Shown in pieces: positions 19,985 through 28,102 of a stretch of 40,630 bases of DNA (within the stretch, counting starts at the first letter, position 1; each line of letters begins with the position of its first letter). Under the pieces are notes generated by a model. That model saw only the letters and a list, made by a program, of their open reading frames with translations. It was not told where the DNA came from and did no database searches. A program made the position numbers and the translations under genes. The stretch is from a virus, in IMG/VR virus record IMGVR_UViG_3300007735_000723, positions 1-40,630 of that record. The stretch is one strand, 5' to 3'.

Positions 19985-20562
19985 CCATTTAACATTTTAT
20001 TGATCTTTTGATTTACAGATTCCATAGGCATCATTGCTGATCTGCCATATGCATCTACAACTTCCACAGATCTTTCTGGTTCTATTGTTTCAGCGTGTCT
20101 GGCTGCAACTCTTTCGGCTCTTTTTTGGGCCTTGTATTTTTCTTTTTGTTCTTTGCCACCTGCTACAGCAAGAGTTCTAGTTTCTTCTCTTGCTTTTGCT
20201 GCAAGTGGGTATGTTGGCAAATTTTCTTTTGTTAAAAAAGGATCGGTATCCAAAAATTCTTCTTCGTCACCAATAATTCCGTCAGAAGCATCTGATGCAA
20301 CTTGATTTGCATTTCCTGCAGGCTTTATATCACCAACAGCATCTGGGTCTTGTCCTTGTAGGCTTGTTAGATTTCTTTTTTCACCTCTAGCAATTTTTTC
20401 AGCTCTGATTTGACTCAAAGTTTGTTGTTGCTCAGGTGTCATCTTTTCTTGGTCATTGCCGCTTTTGGCCTCAGATAACATTTCACGGCCCTTTTGATGG
20501 GCTTCCAATGCTGCTGCGTTCATGGAGTGAATCCAACTGTAATAGCCTTTATTATTCTTCAT
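19981..20562 (-). CDS. Charged late protein (193 aa)
   Basis: MKNNKGYYSWIHSMNAAALE then long Glu/Lys/Ala/Gln-rich helices, an acidic patch (GIIGDEEEFLDTDPFLTKEN) and AARHAETIEPERSVEVVDAY near the end. The composition resembles phage head-core or scaffold-type proteins. Met 20562 is chosen because CTAAATA lies five bases upstream; an ATG seven codons earlier lies within the promoter. The opening 'YYSWIHSMNAAALEAHQKG' is probably a conserved phage N-terminus, but the family is unknown to me. Confidence 0.65.
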   Translation of the reverse strand: MKNNKGYYSWIHSMNAAALEAHQKGREMLSEAKSGNDQEKMTPEQQQTLSQIRAEKIARGEKRNLTSLQGQDPDAVGDIKPAGNANQVASDASDGIIGDEEEFLDTDPFLTKENLPTYPLAAKAREETRTLAVAGGKEQKEKYKAQKRAERVAARHAETIEPERSVEVVDAYGRSAMMPMESVNQKINKMLNG

Positions 20563-20567
20563 AAAAA

Positions 20568-20574
20568 TATTTAG
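20568..20574 (-). promoter_or_regulatory. Late promoter element CTAAATA
   Basis: Minus-strand CTAAATA followed by TTTTT and ATG (20562). It lies two bases from the -35 of the divergent early promoter at 20577. Confidence 0.7.
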
Positions 20575-20576
20575 AC

Positions 20577-20604
20577 TTGACAATCCTTTAGTATATGCTA
20601 ATAT
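20577..20604 (+). promoter_or_regulatory. Early promoter, near-leaderless
   Basis: TTGACA at 20577-20582, a 16-base spacer and TAATAT at 20599-20604, then eight bases to ATG 20613. Confidence 0.75.
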
Positions 20605-20612
20605 ATCAATCT

Positions 20613-20756
20613 ATGAACAGCGCAGGCAAAGGCGATTCTTACAGACCCGTAAACTACAAAGTTTATTGTGAAAATTGGGATAAAATTTTTGGATGTCAGA
20701 AAAAGAAGAAATCAAAAAACTCAGGGAAAAAGTCCAAGAACTCCAAAAAACAGTAA
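20613..20756 (+). CDS. Small Lys-rich early protein (47 aa)
   Basis: MNSAGKGDSYRPVNYKVYCE followed by NWDKIFGCQKKKK and a Lys/Ser tail. The 'GKGDxxRPVxxxxYxxNWDxIFG' pattern is one I recognise from tiny proteins in many phages, with unknown function. It is preceded by an early promoter and overlaps the next gene by 64 bases in another frame. Confidence 0.65.
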   Translation: MNSAGKGDSYRPVNYKVYCENWDKIFGCQKKKKSKNSGKKSKNSKKQ

Positions 20757-20839
20757 TGGAACTTACCAAAGCCAGTGGTAAACTGGCATTGGAAAACATG
20801 GATCTAAAAAAGAAACTTGACAAAAAGAAAAAAAAGTGA
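20693..20839 (+). CDS. Small coiled-coil protein overlapping its neighbour (48 aa)
   Basis: MSEKEEIKKLREKVQELQKT, then TKASGKLALENMDLKKKL and a final poly-Lys run. It is a clean leucine-zipper-like coiled coil. Its first 64 bases overlap the end of the 47-aa gene in another frame, and its last codons contain the -35 of the next promoter. No good Shine-Dalgarno is visible, so it may be expressed by coupling. The coiled-coil heptads argue that it is real. Confidence 0.5.
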   Translation: MSEKEEIKKLREKVQELQKTVMELTKASGKLALENMDLKKKLDKKKKK

Positions 20840-20845
20840 TATACT
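20817..20845 (+). promoter_or_regulatory. Early promoter, leaderless
   Basis: TTGACA at 20817-20822, a 17-base spacer and TATACT at 20840-20845, then six bases to ATG 20852. The -35 lies inside the coding sequence of the coiled-coil gene. Confidence 0.8.
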
Positions 20846-20851
20846 ATAGTC

Positions 20852-21025
20852 ATGCCTAATTCAAAGCAACGTATTACTAACCGTAAGCACAAGCGCCGTC
20901 AGGAAAGACTAAAGCGCCGTAGGGCCCGTAGCCTTATGGATGCAAAGATTGGTACACTCCGAGAGCTTGACCGGATTGGCCAACTTCCCAAGATTGTCAA
21001 GCAAGAGAGATTGCCTAATGGCTAA
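20852..21025 (+). CDS. Very basic small early protein (57 aa)
   Basis: MPNSKQRITNRKHKRRQERL, then KRRRARSLMDAK and a milder C-terminal half (LRELDRIGQLPKIVKQ). The Arg-rich first half could bind RNA or DNA. The leaderless early promoter supports it strongly. It overlaps the next gene by eight bases (ATGGCTAA). Function unknown. Confidence 0.7.
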   Translation: MPNSKQRITNRKHKRRQERLKRRRARSLMDAKIGTLRELDRIGQLPKIVKQERLPNG

Positions 21026-21314
21026 TGCCACACAGATGCCTCTTGAAGAGGTTCGTAAAAAGTTTGATTCTGTAGATTGTTTCTTTACTTATTACGATGG
21101 TGAAAAGTCCACCTTTGATTTTTATGGGACGAACGATACTGGTTTTGAGGTTCGTATTTCTTTGGGTGGATGTCCTGCTTGGATCAAGCACCTTTCATTT
21201 GGACCTAATAATCCTATAAATATCAGTGACGCAATGAGTCGTCATGTTCGTTACATTTCCGTTACAAACAATCACGGAAAAGTTTTGTATGAACAGTTCT
21301 TTGATGTCACTTGA
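21018..21314 (+). CDS. Hypothetical protein (98 aa)
   Basis: MANATQMPLEEVRKKFDSVD, then FFTYYDGEKSTFDFYGTNDT and a mixed alpha/beta remainder (HVRYISVTNNHGKVLYEQFF). The start is chosen at the ATG overlapping the previous stop; the longer frame from 20940 is a shadow of the basic protein gene. No known family. Confidence 0.65.
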   Translation: MANATQMPLEEVRKKFDSVDCFFTYYDGEKSTFDFYGTNDTGFEVRISLGGCPAWIKHLSFGPNNPINISDAMSRHVRYISVTNNHGKVLYEQFFDVT

Positions 21315-21323
21315 AAGGAAATC

Positions 21324-21758
21324 ATGAACAATTCTGATCACAATGATTTTGAACAATGGCAAAATGGGGACTATGAGGAAAATAACCCAAATAATTATTT
21401 TCCATCAAATTTTCCCTTCCATCTCCATTGGAAATATTATGGCCCCAACTCTGCAAAGTTTCGCAAGATGTGGGAGGAAATGAATAAGGGCGATGGACTT
21501 GAAGAACTTGCCAATTATCTTAATTTGAATGACATCTTCAAGCAGAACATGGAAAATGAAATCAATAAGAAGAATGCTTCTCGCAGATCTCCTAAAAAGA
21601 ACACAACGGTAGTTAATTTTACTCAAGAGGAATATATGAAGCTTATTGAGATTCGTGGTTATCTTGCCATCACTGAGCAGTATGCTCATGTAAAGGCTCT
21701 TGACAAAGTTTTGAATCAAATCAAGATGATTCCTTATCCGCCGAAGCAAAAGGATTGA
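21324..21758 (+). CDS. Hypothetical Asn-rich protein (144 aa)
   Basis: The N-terminal half is acidic and Asn/Tyr-rich (YEENNPNNYFPSNFPFHLHW); the second half is helical (TQEEYMKLIEIRGYLAITEQ). AAGGAAATC precedes the ATG. It is cotranscribed with its neighbours and followed after one base by the last gene of the unit. Function unknown. Confidence 0.65.
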   Translation: MNNSDHNDFEQWQNGDYEENNPNNYFPSNFPFHLHWKYYGPNSAKFRKMWEEMNKGDGLEELANYLNLNDIFKQNMENEINKKNASRRSPKKNTTVVNFTQEEYMKLIEIRGYLAITEQYAHVKALDKVLNQIKMIPYPPKQKD

Positions 21759-21759
21759 T

Positions 21760-21981
21760 ATGATTTCTTATAAACCCGGTGAAGGTTATGATGATGGATT
21801 CAAGTGTCGCATGAATGGTGGATCAAAACCACCACACGCAATCAATGGCAGTGATTTATATTGGAAAGAATATGCAATTGGTTGGGACGATGCCGACAGC
21901 AAGATCATAAGTGAAGCAAGAGACAGAAATACTTGCAATAAACCAAAGTGTTGTAAAACTAAAAAGTTTATTCAGGATTGA
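21760..21981 (+). CDS. Hypothetical small protein (73 aa)
   Basis: YKPGEGYDDGFKCRMNGGSK followed by YWKEYAIGWDDADSKII and a Cys-containing tail (NTCNKPKCCKTKKF), which could bind zinc. The 'YxxGYxDG...YxxGWxDA' spacing is common in small phage and bacterial proteins of unknown role. AAGGA lies upstream of the ATG. The stop codon overlaps the start of the terminator stem. Confidence 0.65.
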   Translation: MISYKPGEGYDDGFKCRMNGGSKPPHAINGSDLYWKEYAIGWDDADSKIISEARDRNTCNKPKCCKTKKFIQD

Positions 21982-22004
21982 AAAAGCCCCGAAAGGGGCT
22001 TTTT
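21981..22004. terminator. Bidirectional terminator
   Basis: AAAAAGCCCC-GAAA-GGGGCTTTTT gives a 10-bp stem with a GAAA tetraloop and U-runs on both strands. It separates the rightward early unit from the leftward virion block. Confidence 0.9.
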
Positions 22005-23585
22005 TTATTGCTTCTTCTTAAACAAAGAAGTATATAAATCATTTTCTCCAAACTTTGTATTTGTAAGTTGTGCAAGTTTTTCTGCAAAATTTTCTTTTGC
22101 GCTTGCTTGGAGAACAACATTTCGCCCCACATCAGTTTTATCTTCTTGATAGAATGGAAGGTTTCTTTTAAATGCTTTTTTGATTCCTTCTTTTGCTAGA
22201 CGAGCACTTATTTCACCGATCATTGCAAATTTACCAGGTCTTTTTTTGCTTCCGGATTTCACATAAGCCTTTGATAAAAGTTTTTTGACATTTGGCATAT
22301 GTGAATGATCGACATATTTTACATTTCCATCTTGGTCATGAATAACAACAAAACTATTTTTATCAGGCTTTCCGGTATCAAATTCTGATGTAGGAATTTG
22401 TCTTGGTTTTTTATTATTATCTTGAAATTTACCAGATTTATCTTCCCATCTTCCTCTTGCGCTTTTTGTGTCTATCTTTATTGGCGAATCGGAAACATGA
22501 CTATCTTCAATTGTTAAATCTGGAATTCCGTGAGTTGATACATGGGGAACTGTTGCTTTAAATGATTTTTGCTTCGCTGTAAAAGTAAACACAGCATTTG
22601 ATTTATCTTTTTGATCAGAACCATGAACTTTATTTATAGAAGAATTTAAATGATTTTGAAAATCTTTAAATTTTACTGAAGTCGGGTCTTGTCCTTTTAA
22701 ATGAACAACAATATCATCATCGTCATTTAACTGATGAAGATTTTTTACATGATTAGTTAAAAAATTACCAACTGCTGAGTATTGTGCTTTTGCAATTTTA
22801 TTTAAATTTGCGCGGCCTTGTGACATATCTTCATTTTCAAACAAATAATCAAATAATGATTTATCCACATCCTCCATAAAATTTTTTGCTGGATAAGTGA
22901 TCCAATGTAATTCGTGCTCTCCATTCAAAGGATTTAAAGATTTTACGGCAACCTTTGCACTCTTATTTCTTCTTTGAAATCTTTGCAAATATTTTTTTGT
23001 TTCACTGTCGGGAACATCTGTCCATTTCTTGGCTGCTTTGTATTGAACAAATTCTTCTGGATCAACTTCAAAAATGTCTGAATTTGAAAAGTAATTCGGT
23101 TTCTTTCTTCGCATCAATGGCATTCCCATTTTTGGATCGAAGCCGGCAATACCACCCTGATTGATTGCTTGTGCTGGTGTTCCAAGGGAACCTGCTGCAC
23201 CGCCTCCTGCCCCTATTGCCATGTCTTCCAACAACTCAAGATAACTCAATTCTCCGTTTGTGTTCTGAGTCACTATCCCTTCAACCAAACAATGAAATTG
23301 TTCTTGTGTGATTTTAAACTTTTCAATTTCCTCTCCAAACAATTGAAGAGTTGACATGTAATTTGCTAATTTGGCCTTTGTCGTGCCATATGGCAATTGT
23401 TCAAATATCTTCTTTAATTTTATTACGAGATATTCAAATGCATCTATGCTGCTTTCTGCTTTCAATAGATTTCCATTTTCATCTATTGCTCCACCTTGGT
23501 AGGCGGTCAAAGAAGTATATGGGCTGCTGATTGCTTGCGCCAACTTATAGAAATAGAAAGAGGGTACGTATGTACTGGGTTGCAT
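22005..23585 (-). CDS. Virion-type protein of T4-like phages (526 aa)
   Basis: It begins MQPSTYVPSFYFYKLAQAIS and continues PYTSLTAYQGGAIDENGNLL, a start I recognise from conserved late proteins of marine T4-like phages. A Gly-rich hinge (AIGAGGGAAGSLGTPAQ) follows at about residue 128. The second half is rich in Lys, Asp and Ser (for example HVSDSPIKIDTKSARGRWED), and a restriction-nuclease-like core 'PDLTIED...IKIDTKSARGRWEDK' is possible but not clear. Late promoter six bases before the ATG. Function unknown; internal head protein or maturation factor are options. Confidence 0.65.
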   Translation of the reverse strand: MQPSTYVPSFYFYKLAQAISSPYTSLTAYQGGAIDENGNLLKAESSIDAFEYLVIKLKKIFEQLPYGTTKAKLANYMSTLQLFGEEIEKFKITQEQFHCLVEGIVTQNTNGELSYLELLEDMAIGAGGGAAGSLGTPAQAINQGGIAGFDPKMGMPLMRRKKPNYFSNSDIFEVDPEEFVQYKAAKKWTDVPDSETKKYLQRFQRRNKSAKVAVKSLNPLNGEHELHWITYPAKNFMEDVDKSLFDYLFENEDMSQGRANLNKIAKAQYSAVGNFLTNHVKNLHQLNDDDDIVVHLKGQDPTSVKFKDFQNHLNSSINKVHGSDQKDKSNAVFTFTAKQKSFKATVPHVSTHGIPDLTIEDSHVSDSPIKIDTKSARGRWEDKSGKFQDNNKKPRQIPTSEFDTGKPDKNSFVVIHDQDGNVKYVDHSHMPNVKKLLSKAYVKSGSKKRPGKFAMIGEISARLAKEGIKKAFKRNLPFYQEDKTDVGRNVVLQASAKENFAEKLAQLTNTKFGENDLYTSLFKKKQ

Positions 23586-23591
23586 CTAAAA

Positions 23592-23598
23592 TATTTAG
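23592..23598 (-). promoter_or_regulatory. Late promoter element CTAAATA
   Basis: Minus-strand CTAAATA, six bases before ATG 23585. Its TAA is the stop codon of the upstream gene (23595-23597). Confidence 0.7.
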
Positions 23599-23993
23599 TT
23601 TTCTGCCTGAGAGAGTTTTCTGTCAACTCTGGGATCCGTGTTTAGGACGGAATATCTTACTTCGGGAAAATCTTTGTTTGGAAATTCCAAAAATACAGTA
23701 AAAGATTTTAAGTAAGAATGTAATTTTGGCTCAAGTTTAAAAAATAAAATTCGGAGACATCTTTCTTCCCCGAATACATTTCTTAAAATTATTAGATGGT
23801 TTATTATAAGTCTTTCACGTATAGATTTCAGTGTTTTATGCTTATGAATCTTTTGCAATAATCTTTTTATGTATTTGATTCTTTTTAAATCATCCACAAA
23901 CTCATTCTTGCCGGAGCATTCTGGGTTAAAATAATATCTCTGACAGAATTCCATAAAATTTTCTTCTGTCAGAGAAGTTATATTATTATTCAT
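23595..23993 (-). CDS. Conserved T4-like phage protein (132 aa)
   Basis: The pattern ENFMEFCQRYYFNP then EFVDDLKRIKYIKRLLQKI and RLIINHLIILRNVFGEERCL matches a small protein conserved in T4-type phages near the structural genes ('EFxxDLxRxxYIKRLL...RLILNHIIxLxNVFG'). It is helical, without catalytic residues. The start at 23993 is the first Met of the conserved part; the longer frame to 24068 runs inside the upstream gene. GAAG lies upstream, next to the previous stop. Confidence 0.7.
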   Translation of the reverse strand: MNNNITSLTEENFMEFCQRYYFNPECSGKNEFVDDLKRIKYIKRLLQKIHKHKTLKSIRERLIINHLIILRNVFGEERCLRILFFKLEPKLHSYLKSFTVFLEFPNKDFPEVRYSVLNTDPRVDRKLSQAEN

Positions 23994-24000
23994 TAATACT

Positions 24001-24555
24001 TCAGTGTTGGCAACCACAATCAGATCCTGCCATGTCACTGTTGTACGAAGAAGAGGCAGTTGGAACAATCATCATGTTGACTTTTTTCAAGCCTGATGGC
24101 ATTCTTTGAACATTTACAACAAGATTCAAAGAATGGCCGATTTTTTCCTTGATTCCATCACCTTGTGAGAATCCCTTTACATTCACATCATCATATGGAT
24201 TTTGACCGTAAATACCCAATTGGGGACTACCATATTGAACTAATTCAAATACATTTTCGCCATCATTGATTCTTCCGTCACATTCAAAATCAAAACCGAA
24301 GTGGTTCAATTTTTGTTGGATGATTGAAGTCAACCCATCTGGATCGATGTAATCCTTATTTGAAAATGTGTGAAGAAGAGCATTTATGGCATCAATTGAA
24401 CGAGGAAGTTTTATATTAAACGTTCCCTTATCTGTTAATGCGGATTGGCCAAATTTTCCTTGAGGATCACCGATGTATAGACCGCCACCATTAGTGTGTT
24501 CTGGGGCATTTTCGACTAGTGGATTGATTTTTTGTAGTAATTGCTTGAATTTCAT
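24001..24555 (-). CDS. Late virion-type protein (184 aa)
   Basis: MKFKQLLQKINPLVENAPEH then NGGGLYIGDPQGKFGQSALT. A central block (RSIDAINALLHTFSNKDYID, IIQQKLNHFGFDFEC) is followed by LNLVVNVQRMPSGLKKVNMM and a Cys-containing end (GSDCGCQH). I recall similar late proteins in marine T4-like phages, without known function. CTAAATA lies eleven bases before the ATG, and the leader contains GAAGAGAAG as a possible Shine-Dalgarno. Confidence 0.65.
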   Translation of the reverse strand: MKFKQLLQKINPLVENAPEHTNGGGLYIGDPQGKFGQSALTDKGTFNIKLPRSIDAINALLHTFSNKDYIDPDGLTSIIQQKLNHFGFDFECDGRINDGENVFELVQYGSPQLGIYGQNPYDDVNVKGFSQGDGIKEKIGHSLNLVVNVQRMPSGLKKVNMMIVPTASSSYNSDMAGSDCGCQH

Positions 24556-24566
24556 GGCTTCTCTTC

Positions 24567-24573
24567 TATTTAG
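24567..24573 (-). promoter_or_regulatory. Late promoter element CTAAATA
   Basis: Minus-strand CTAAATA, eleven bases before ATG 24555, leaving a leader of about five bases. Confidence 0.65.
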
Positions 24574-24574
24574 A

Positions 24575-25738
24575 TTAATTTTTGGTGTTTCGATATTTGA
24601 TTACATCAAATAAATCTGGATTGTAAATTTTATCTTGTAGTGTTTTTAATGTATTTTGTGCCAATTCTTCTGCCAATTTTTTCCATTTCCCACCCTTGCT
24701 CTTATAGCACTTTGCAGCCCAAGCATTTGCATAAGCGCTGGGATAAACATCAAATTTTTGTTTGGCTTGAGAAATGCATGATGACCATTTTTTTGGATCT
24801 TTGGGTTTGTTCTTTTTTGCTTCTTCCAAAGTTTCTGCGTCTTCTTTCAACATGGCACTTACTGGTTTTGAACTCCAAGTCTTGCATGCCCAGTATCTTG
24901 CTTTCCAGCGAGGTCCTGGTGTCTCGCAACGATGGCGAGCGCGGAAATTTTTCCTGCGTGCTGGATCATCGCGCTTGATTTCCATGTTAGGATCACCAAA
25001 GTTTACCTTGACCACATTTCCCTTATCATTCTTTACATAAACCTTATATTTCTTGACATCACCGCGCATAATCTTGTTGAGTTTAACTTTTTTCTTTTCC
25101 TCTTCATGAAGTTCAAGCAAATCTCCAAATTCGTTGTATTCTTCACCTTCGTTTACATCAACAAAGCCCATTACTGTTTCTGGGGACATGTCATTTTCTA
25201 TGTGTGCACAGCCCTCTTCATCTGAAAAAATTATGTTGTAGTTACCATTTTCTGTCAATTCAATCATGTCTACATTTAAGAATTGACCAGACTCATTTAC
25301 AATGATGTCAAACGGTAAAAGGTCTTTTGCTTCTATTGATGAAAAAGTCAAGGGTATAACATTGTTTGAATTTTCAGTGAGGAAATAATCAAATGATTCT
25401 TTTAACTTTGTAACACCAGTTTTTACATAAACTGGCTTCTTTCCCTTTGATACGCCGGAACCCTTCTTTCCTCTTCCGGCCTTTCTTTGTGCTGTTCTTT
25501 TTCTTCTAACAAAATTTCCGATATTCTTTTTTCCCAACTTTTCTGCTTTTTGTCTGCTTAGGCATGCAGAGTATGATTCACCTTCTTCTGCATCTCCACA
25601 CTTCCCTACTCGTTCACCTTTGGTGTTATAACGATCCCAGCCCGGACCACCGCCAGCAGATTCTTTATTAAACCACTTTCCGAGTCCAGATTTTGCGTAA
25701 ACTTTTTCAGTTATGTATTCAATGTTTTTGGAGATCAT
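24575..25738 (-). CDS. Mosaic late protein with three small phage modules (387 aa)
   Basis: Residues 15-100 (GKWFNKESAGGGPGWDRYNT, CGDAEEGESYSACLSRQKA) form a DUF5872-like Cys-containing module. Residues 250-295 (GDPNMEIKRDDPARRKNFRA then RHRCETPGPRWKARYWACK) are a second Cys/Arg/Trp-rich module. Residues 317-358 (WSSCISQAKQKFDVYPSAYA NAWAAKCYKSKGG, split) are a third. All three are found separately in virion proteins of other phages, to my recollection. The middle (about 110-240) has a VNEGEEYNEFGDLLELHEEE acidic stretch. The start overlaps the upstream stop (ATGA). Confidence 0.7.
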   Translation of the reverse strand: MISKNIEYITEKVYAKSGLGKWFNKESAGGGPGWDRYNTKGERVGKCGDAEEGESYSACLSRQKAEKLGKKNIGNFVRRKRTAQRKAGRGKKGSGVSKGKKPVYVKTGVTKLKESFDYFLTENSNNVIPLTFSSIEAKDLLPFDIIVNESGQFLNVDMIELTENGNYNIIFSDEEGCAHIENDMSPETVMGFVDVNEGEEYNEFGDLLELHEEEKKKVKLNKIMRGDVKKYKVYVKNDKGNVVKVNFGDPNMEIKRDDPARRKNFRARHRCETPGPRWKARYWACKTWSSKPVSAMLKEDAETLEEAKKNKPKDPKKWSSCISQAKQKFDVYPSAYANAWAAKCYKSKGGKWKKLAEELAQNTLKTLQDKIYNPDLFDVIKYRNTKN

Positions 25739-28095
25739 TTCCAGCTGCCTTTTTTCTGTTTTTCACCTTCTTCATGACCATTATCTGATCTATTCGAAGA
25801 TTTATTTCTTACGCGTAAGTTATTTATTCCTTTGGAACCGTTCTTCCTCAAAGGAATCTTGTGGTCGATGTCCTTTCCATCACCCTTTTTAACAATCCCC
25901 TTTTTCATCATCAGGGCTCTGGCCGCAGTTCTCGCTGCTCTTTGTTTTCTTTGTTTTGCTTTTCCGTGATAATTCTTGTATTCTTTTTTATAATCTCTCT
26001 CGTACTCCTCTGCAACCAATTCAAGAAAAGATATCAATCGTTGTGGATCTTCGGAAACTCTTTGCATTACGCTTTCTAATATTTCCTTGAATGGAGAATG
26101 GTTTTCAATTCCTTCAAGAAGTACGGAAGAATCTTGCATGAACAGCAATTCTTCGGCATCGCTCAACAGTTTAGATTGAACAAGACCAGTCAATACAAAG
26201 TTGTTAGTCAATGCTTCCACCAAAGCATCATTCATCAATACATAAGATTCACCTATTATTTGATTTGCAATTTTTTCATTATTGATAACGGGAATCTTGG
26301 TGACCTTTTTTCCAATTTTTATATAATTGTATTCAATGGCATTTAAGTCCTTTGGCGAGAATCCTGGCAAAAGACTGGCATTTAATGTAAAATCATTGTT
26401 ATCGACTATATTCTTTACAATCAATTCCAAAGGATTGATCTTATTTGTGTCAATCAATATTTCCTTCAGGGAAGGTTTCTTGGATTGTTTCTCTTCGATT
26501 ATCGTTCTGTATTTTTTTAATGTTTGGGCAGAAGATGATTTGTATGTTCCTATGTTGGAAGAGTTTATTACATCTTTTGCAGGTTTTACATCGACATCTG
26601 CTTGTTTAGAAATGATATCGAAGTATTCATCAGTCAATGGGAAAACACCATTGATTGTTACAAGATGATTGGGTGCTTCTTCTGGATTTTTGATATTATC
26701 TCCTCTTAAGTATGTTTTGAGAATGGAAGAAACCATCTCAGATTTTATAAGAGATTTTTCTGAAGATTTAGCACCCTTTAGAAGGGGTTTGGACAACTCC
26801 AACCAACCCTGTCTGTAATTCGACAAAGAAATCAATGGGTTCAAATTACCATTTTCATCTATTGCAGGACCAATATCTTCGCCCTTTGAATTCTTAAATT
26901 TGGTTTTTTGCAATTCTGACTTTAGATTTTCATCAGCCATTATTGCAGGAATCATTTCGTCAGGAATCAACACTGTTGAATACTTTGAACTTTCTTGTTG
27001 TCCTGTTTGAATAATCTCAGCAAACTTCGGATCACTTTCCATCATTTGAGGATTGGACAATGCTCTCATCAATGATGATGCTAACATTCCCTTGAATCCT
27101 TTGTTAGATTGATTGAATTCATTTGTTGACAAAGAAATCTCACCACCACCAGAAATTTTAAATTTATAATTTCCACATTCCATGTCAACAGCACCTTCGG
27201 CATTAACTGCTTTACCACCGCTTTCAATGTTTGATACTAAATTTTGAATGCAATTGTCACCTATTTGTGACAAAATCTTTTGTGCTGTATAAAAAGCCGC
27301 TCTTGTAAATTCCATCGCAGATGGTGACATTGCTGTGTATGTTTGTAGTTCTTGTTCTCCTGCACCCGCTTTCATCTTTGCCAAGAACATTAATGCGTTC
27401 AAAACTTGTTGATTGTATGGAAGATTTGATATTGGACTCAATCCAAACTTTATGGACAAAGCCTCGTAACTCATGTTATCAAAATCTGCATTTGATGGTG
27501 GCTTACGCATCATCTTGAAATATTCTTGACGAACTTCAAGTGGCATTTGGGCCAACTGATCTGGGTTCATCTGAGACATAGCATTGAAGATGTCTTCTTT
27601 GGACATTCTCTTTGCTTTTTTGGTTGGTCTTTCTGCTTCTACTTCCTTTGCTGGTTCTTCTTTTCTTTCTTCGGAAGTTTTTTCTTTTCTTTCTTCTTTT
27701 TCAGAAGGTTCTTCGGGTTTTACATCACCAAAAAGAAGTTTTGATGCTCTTGTTTGTTCAAACTTTGGATCAGCAGTTATTTGTCTGGCCTCTTCGATTC
27801 CCATCACATCTTTGCTTATTCTTTCGTGTTGATTTTTATCAAATGAATCTTTGAAGATCAACTGAATTTTTCCAGATCGTGTTCTTACGGCAATAACTTC
27901 TTTGATAAGTTCTTGCTTTGGCTTTCTTTCTCTTGGAATTTGGCGTGCTCTTTCAGCACGCTTTCTGGCAGCATCTTTGGACTTTAAATCAGTCGCAGTG
28001 GACTTTGCTCTTTCCATGCGGTTAGCAACTCCTGCGGTAGGAGTTTTGGTGCTTGCTGCCTCAAATAATTTTTGTAAAAAATTTGTGAAGTTCAT
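25735..28095 (-). CDS. Large virion-type protein with HNH-like C-terminus (786 aa)
   Basis: The N-terminal 200 residues are charged and low-complexity (KEERKEKTSEERKEEPAKE). The middle is a helical body (MSKEDIFNAMSQMNPDQLAQ and later). The C-terminus has YHGKAKQRKQRAARTAARAL, then KGDGKDIDHKIPLRKNGSKG and INNLRVRNKSSNRS, an HNH-like motif often seen at the end of T4-like virion proteins ('GDGKDVDHxxPLxxGGxNxxxNLRVxxxxxNRS'). Whether it cuts DNA is unknown. A late promoter lies seven bases upstream; the 3' end overlaps the next gene by four bases. Confidence 0.7.
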   Translation of the reverse strand: MNFTNFLQKLFEAASTKTPTAGVANRMERAKSTATDLKSKDAARKRAERARQIPRERKPKQELIKEVIAVRTRSGKIQLIFKDSFDKNQHERISKDVMGIEEARQITADPKFEQTRASKLLFGDVKPEEPSEKEERKEKTSEERKEEPAKEVEAERPTKKAKRMSKEDIFNAMSQMNPDQLAQMPLEVRQEYFKMMRKPPSNADFDNMSYEALSIKFGLSPISNLPYNQQVLNALMFLAKMKAGAGEQELQTYTAMSPSAMEFTRAAFYTAQKILSQIGDNCIQNLVSNIESGGKAVNAEGAVDMECGNYKFKISGGGEISLSTNEFNQSNKGFKGMLASSLMRALSNPQMMESDPKFAEIIQTGQQESSKYSTVLIPDEMIPAIMADENLKSELQKTKFKNSKGEDIGPAIDENGNLNPLISLSNYRQGWLELSKPLLKGAKSSEKSLIKSEMVSSILKTYLRGDNIKNPEEAPNHLVTINGVFPLTDEYFDIISKQADVDVKPAKDVINSSNIGTYKSSSAQTLKKYRTIIEEKQSKKPSLKEILIDTNKINPLELIVKNIVDNNDFTLNASLLPGFSPKDLNAIEYNYIKIGKKVTKIPVINNEKIANQIIGESYVLMNDALVEALTNNFVLTGLVQSKLLSDAEELLFMQDSSVLLEGIENHSPFKEILESVMQRVSEDPQRLISFLELVAEEYERDYKKEYKNYHGKAKQRKQRAARTAARALMMKKGIVKKGDGKDIDHKIPLRKNGSKGINNLRVRNKSSNRSDNGHEEGEKQKKGSWK

Positions 28096-28102
28096 CTCAA
28101 AT

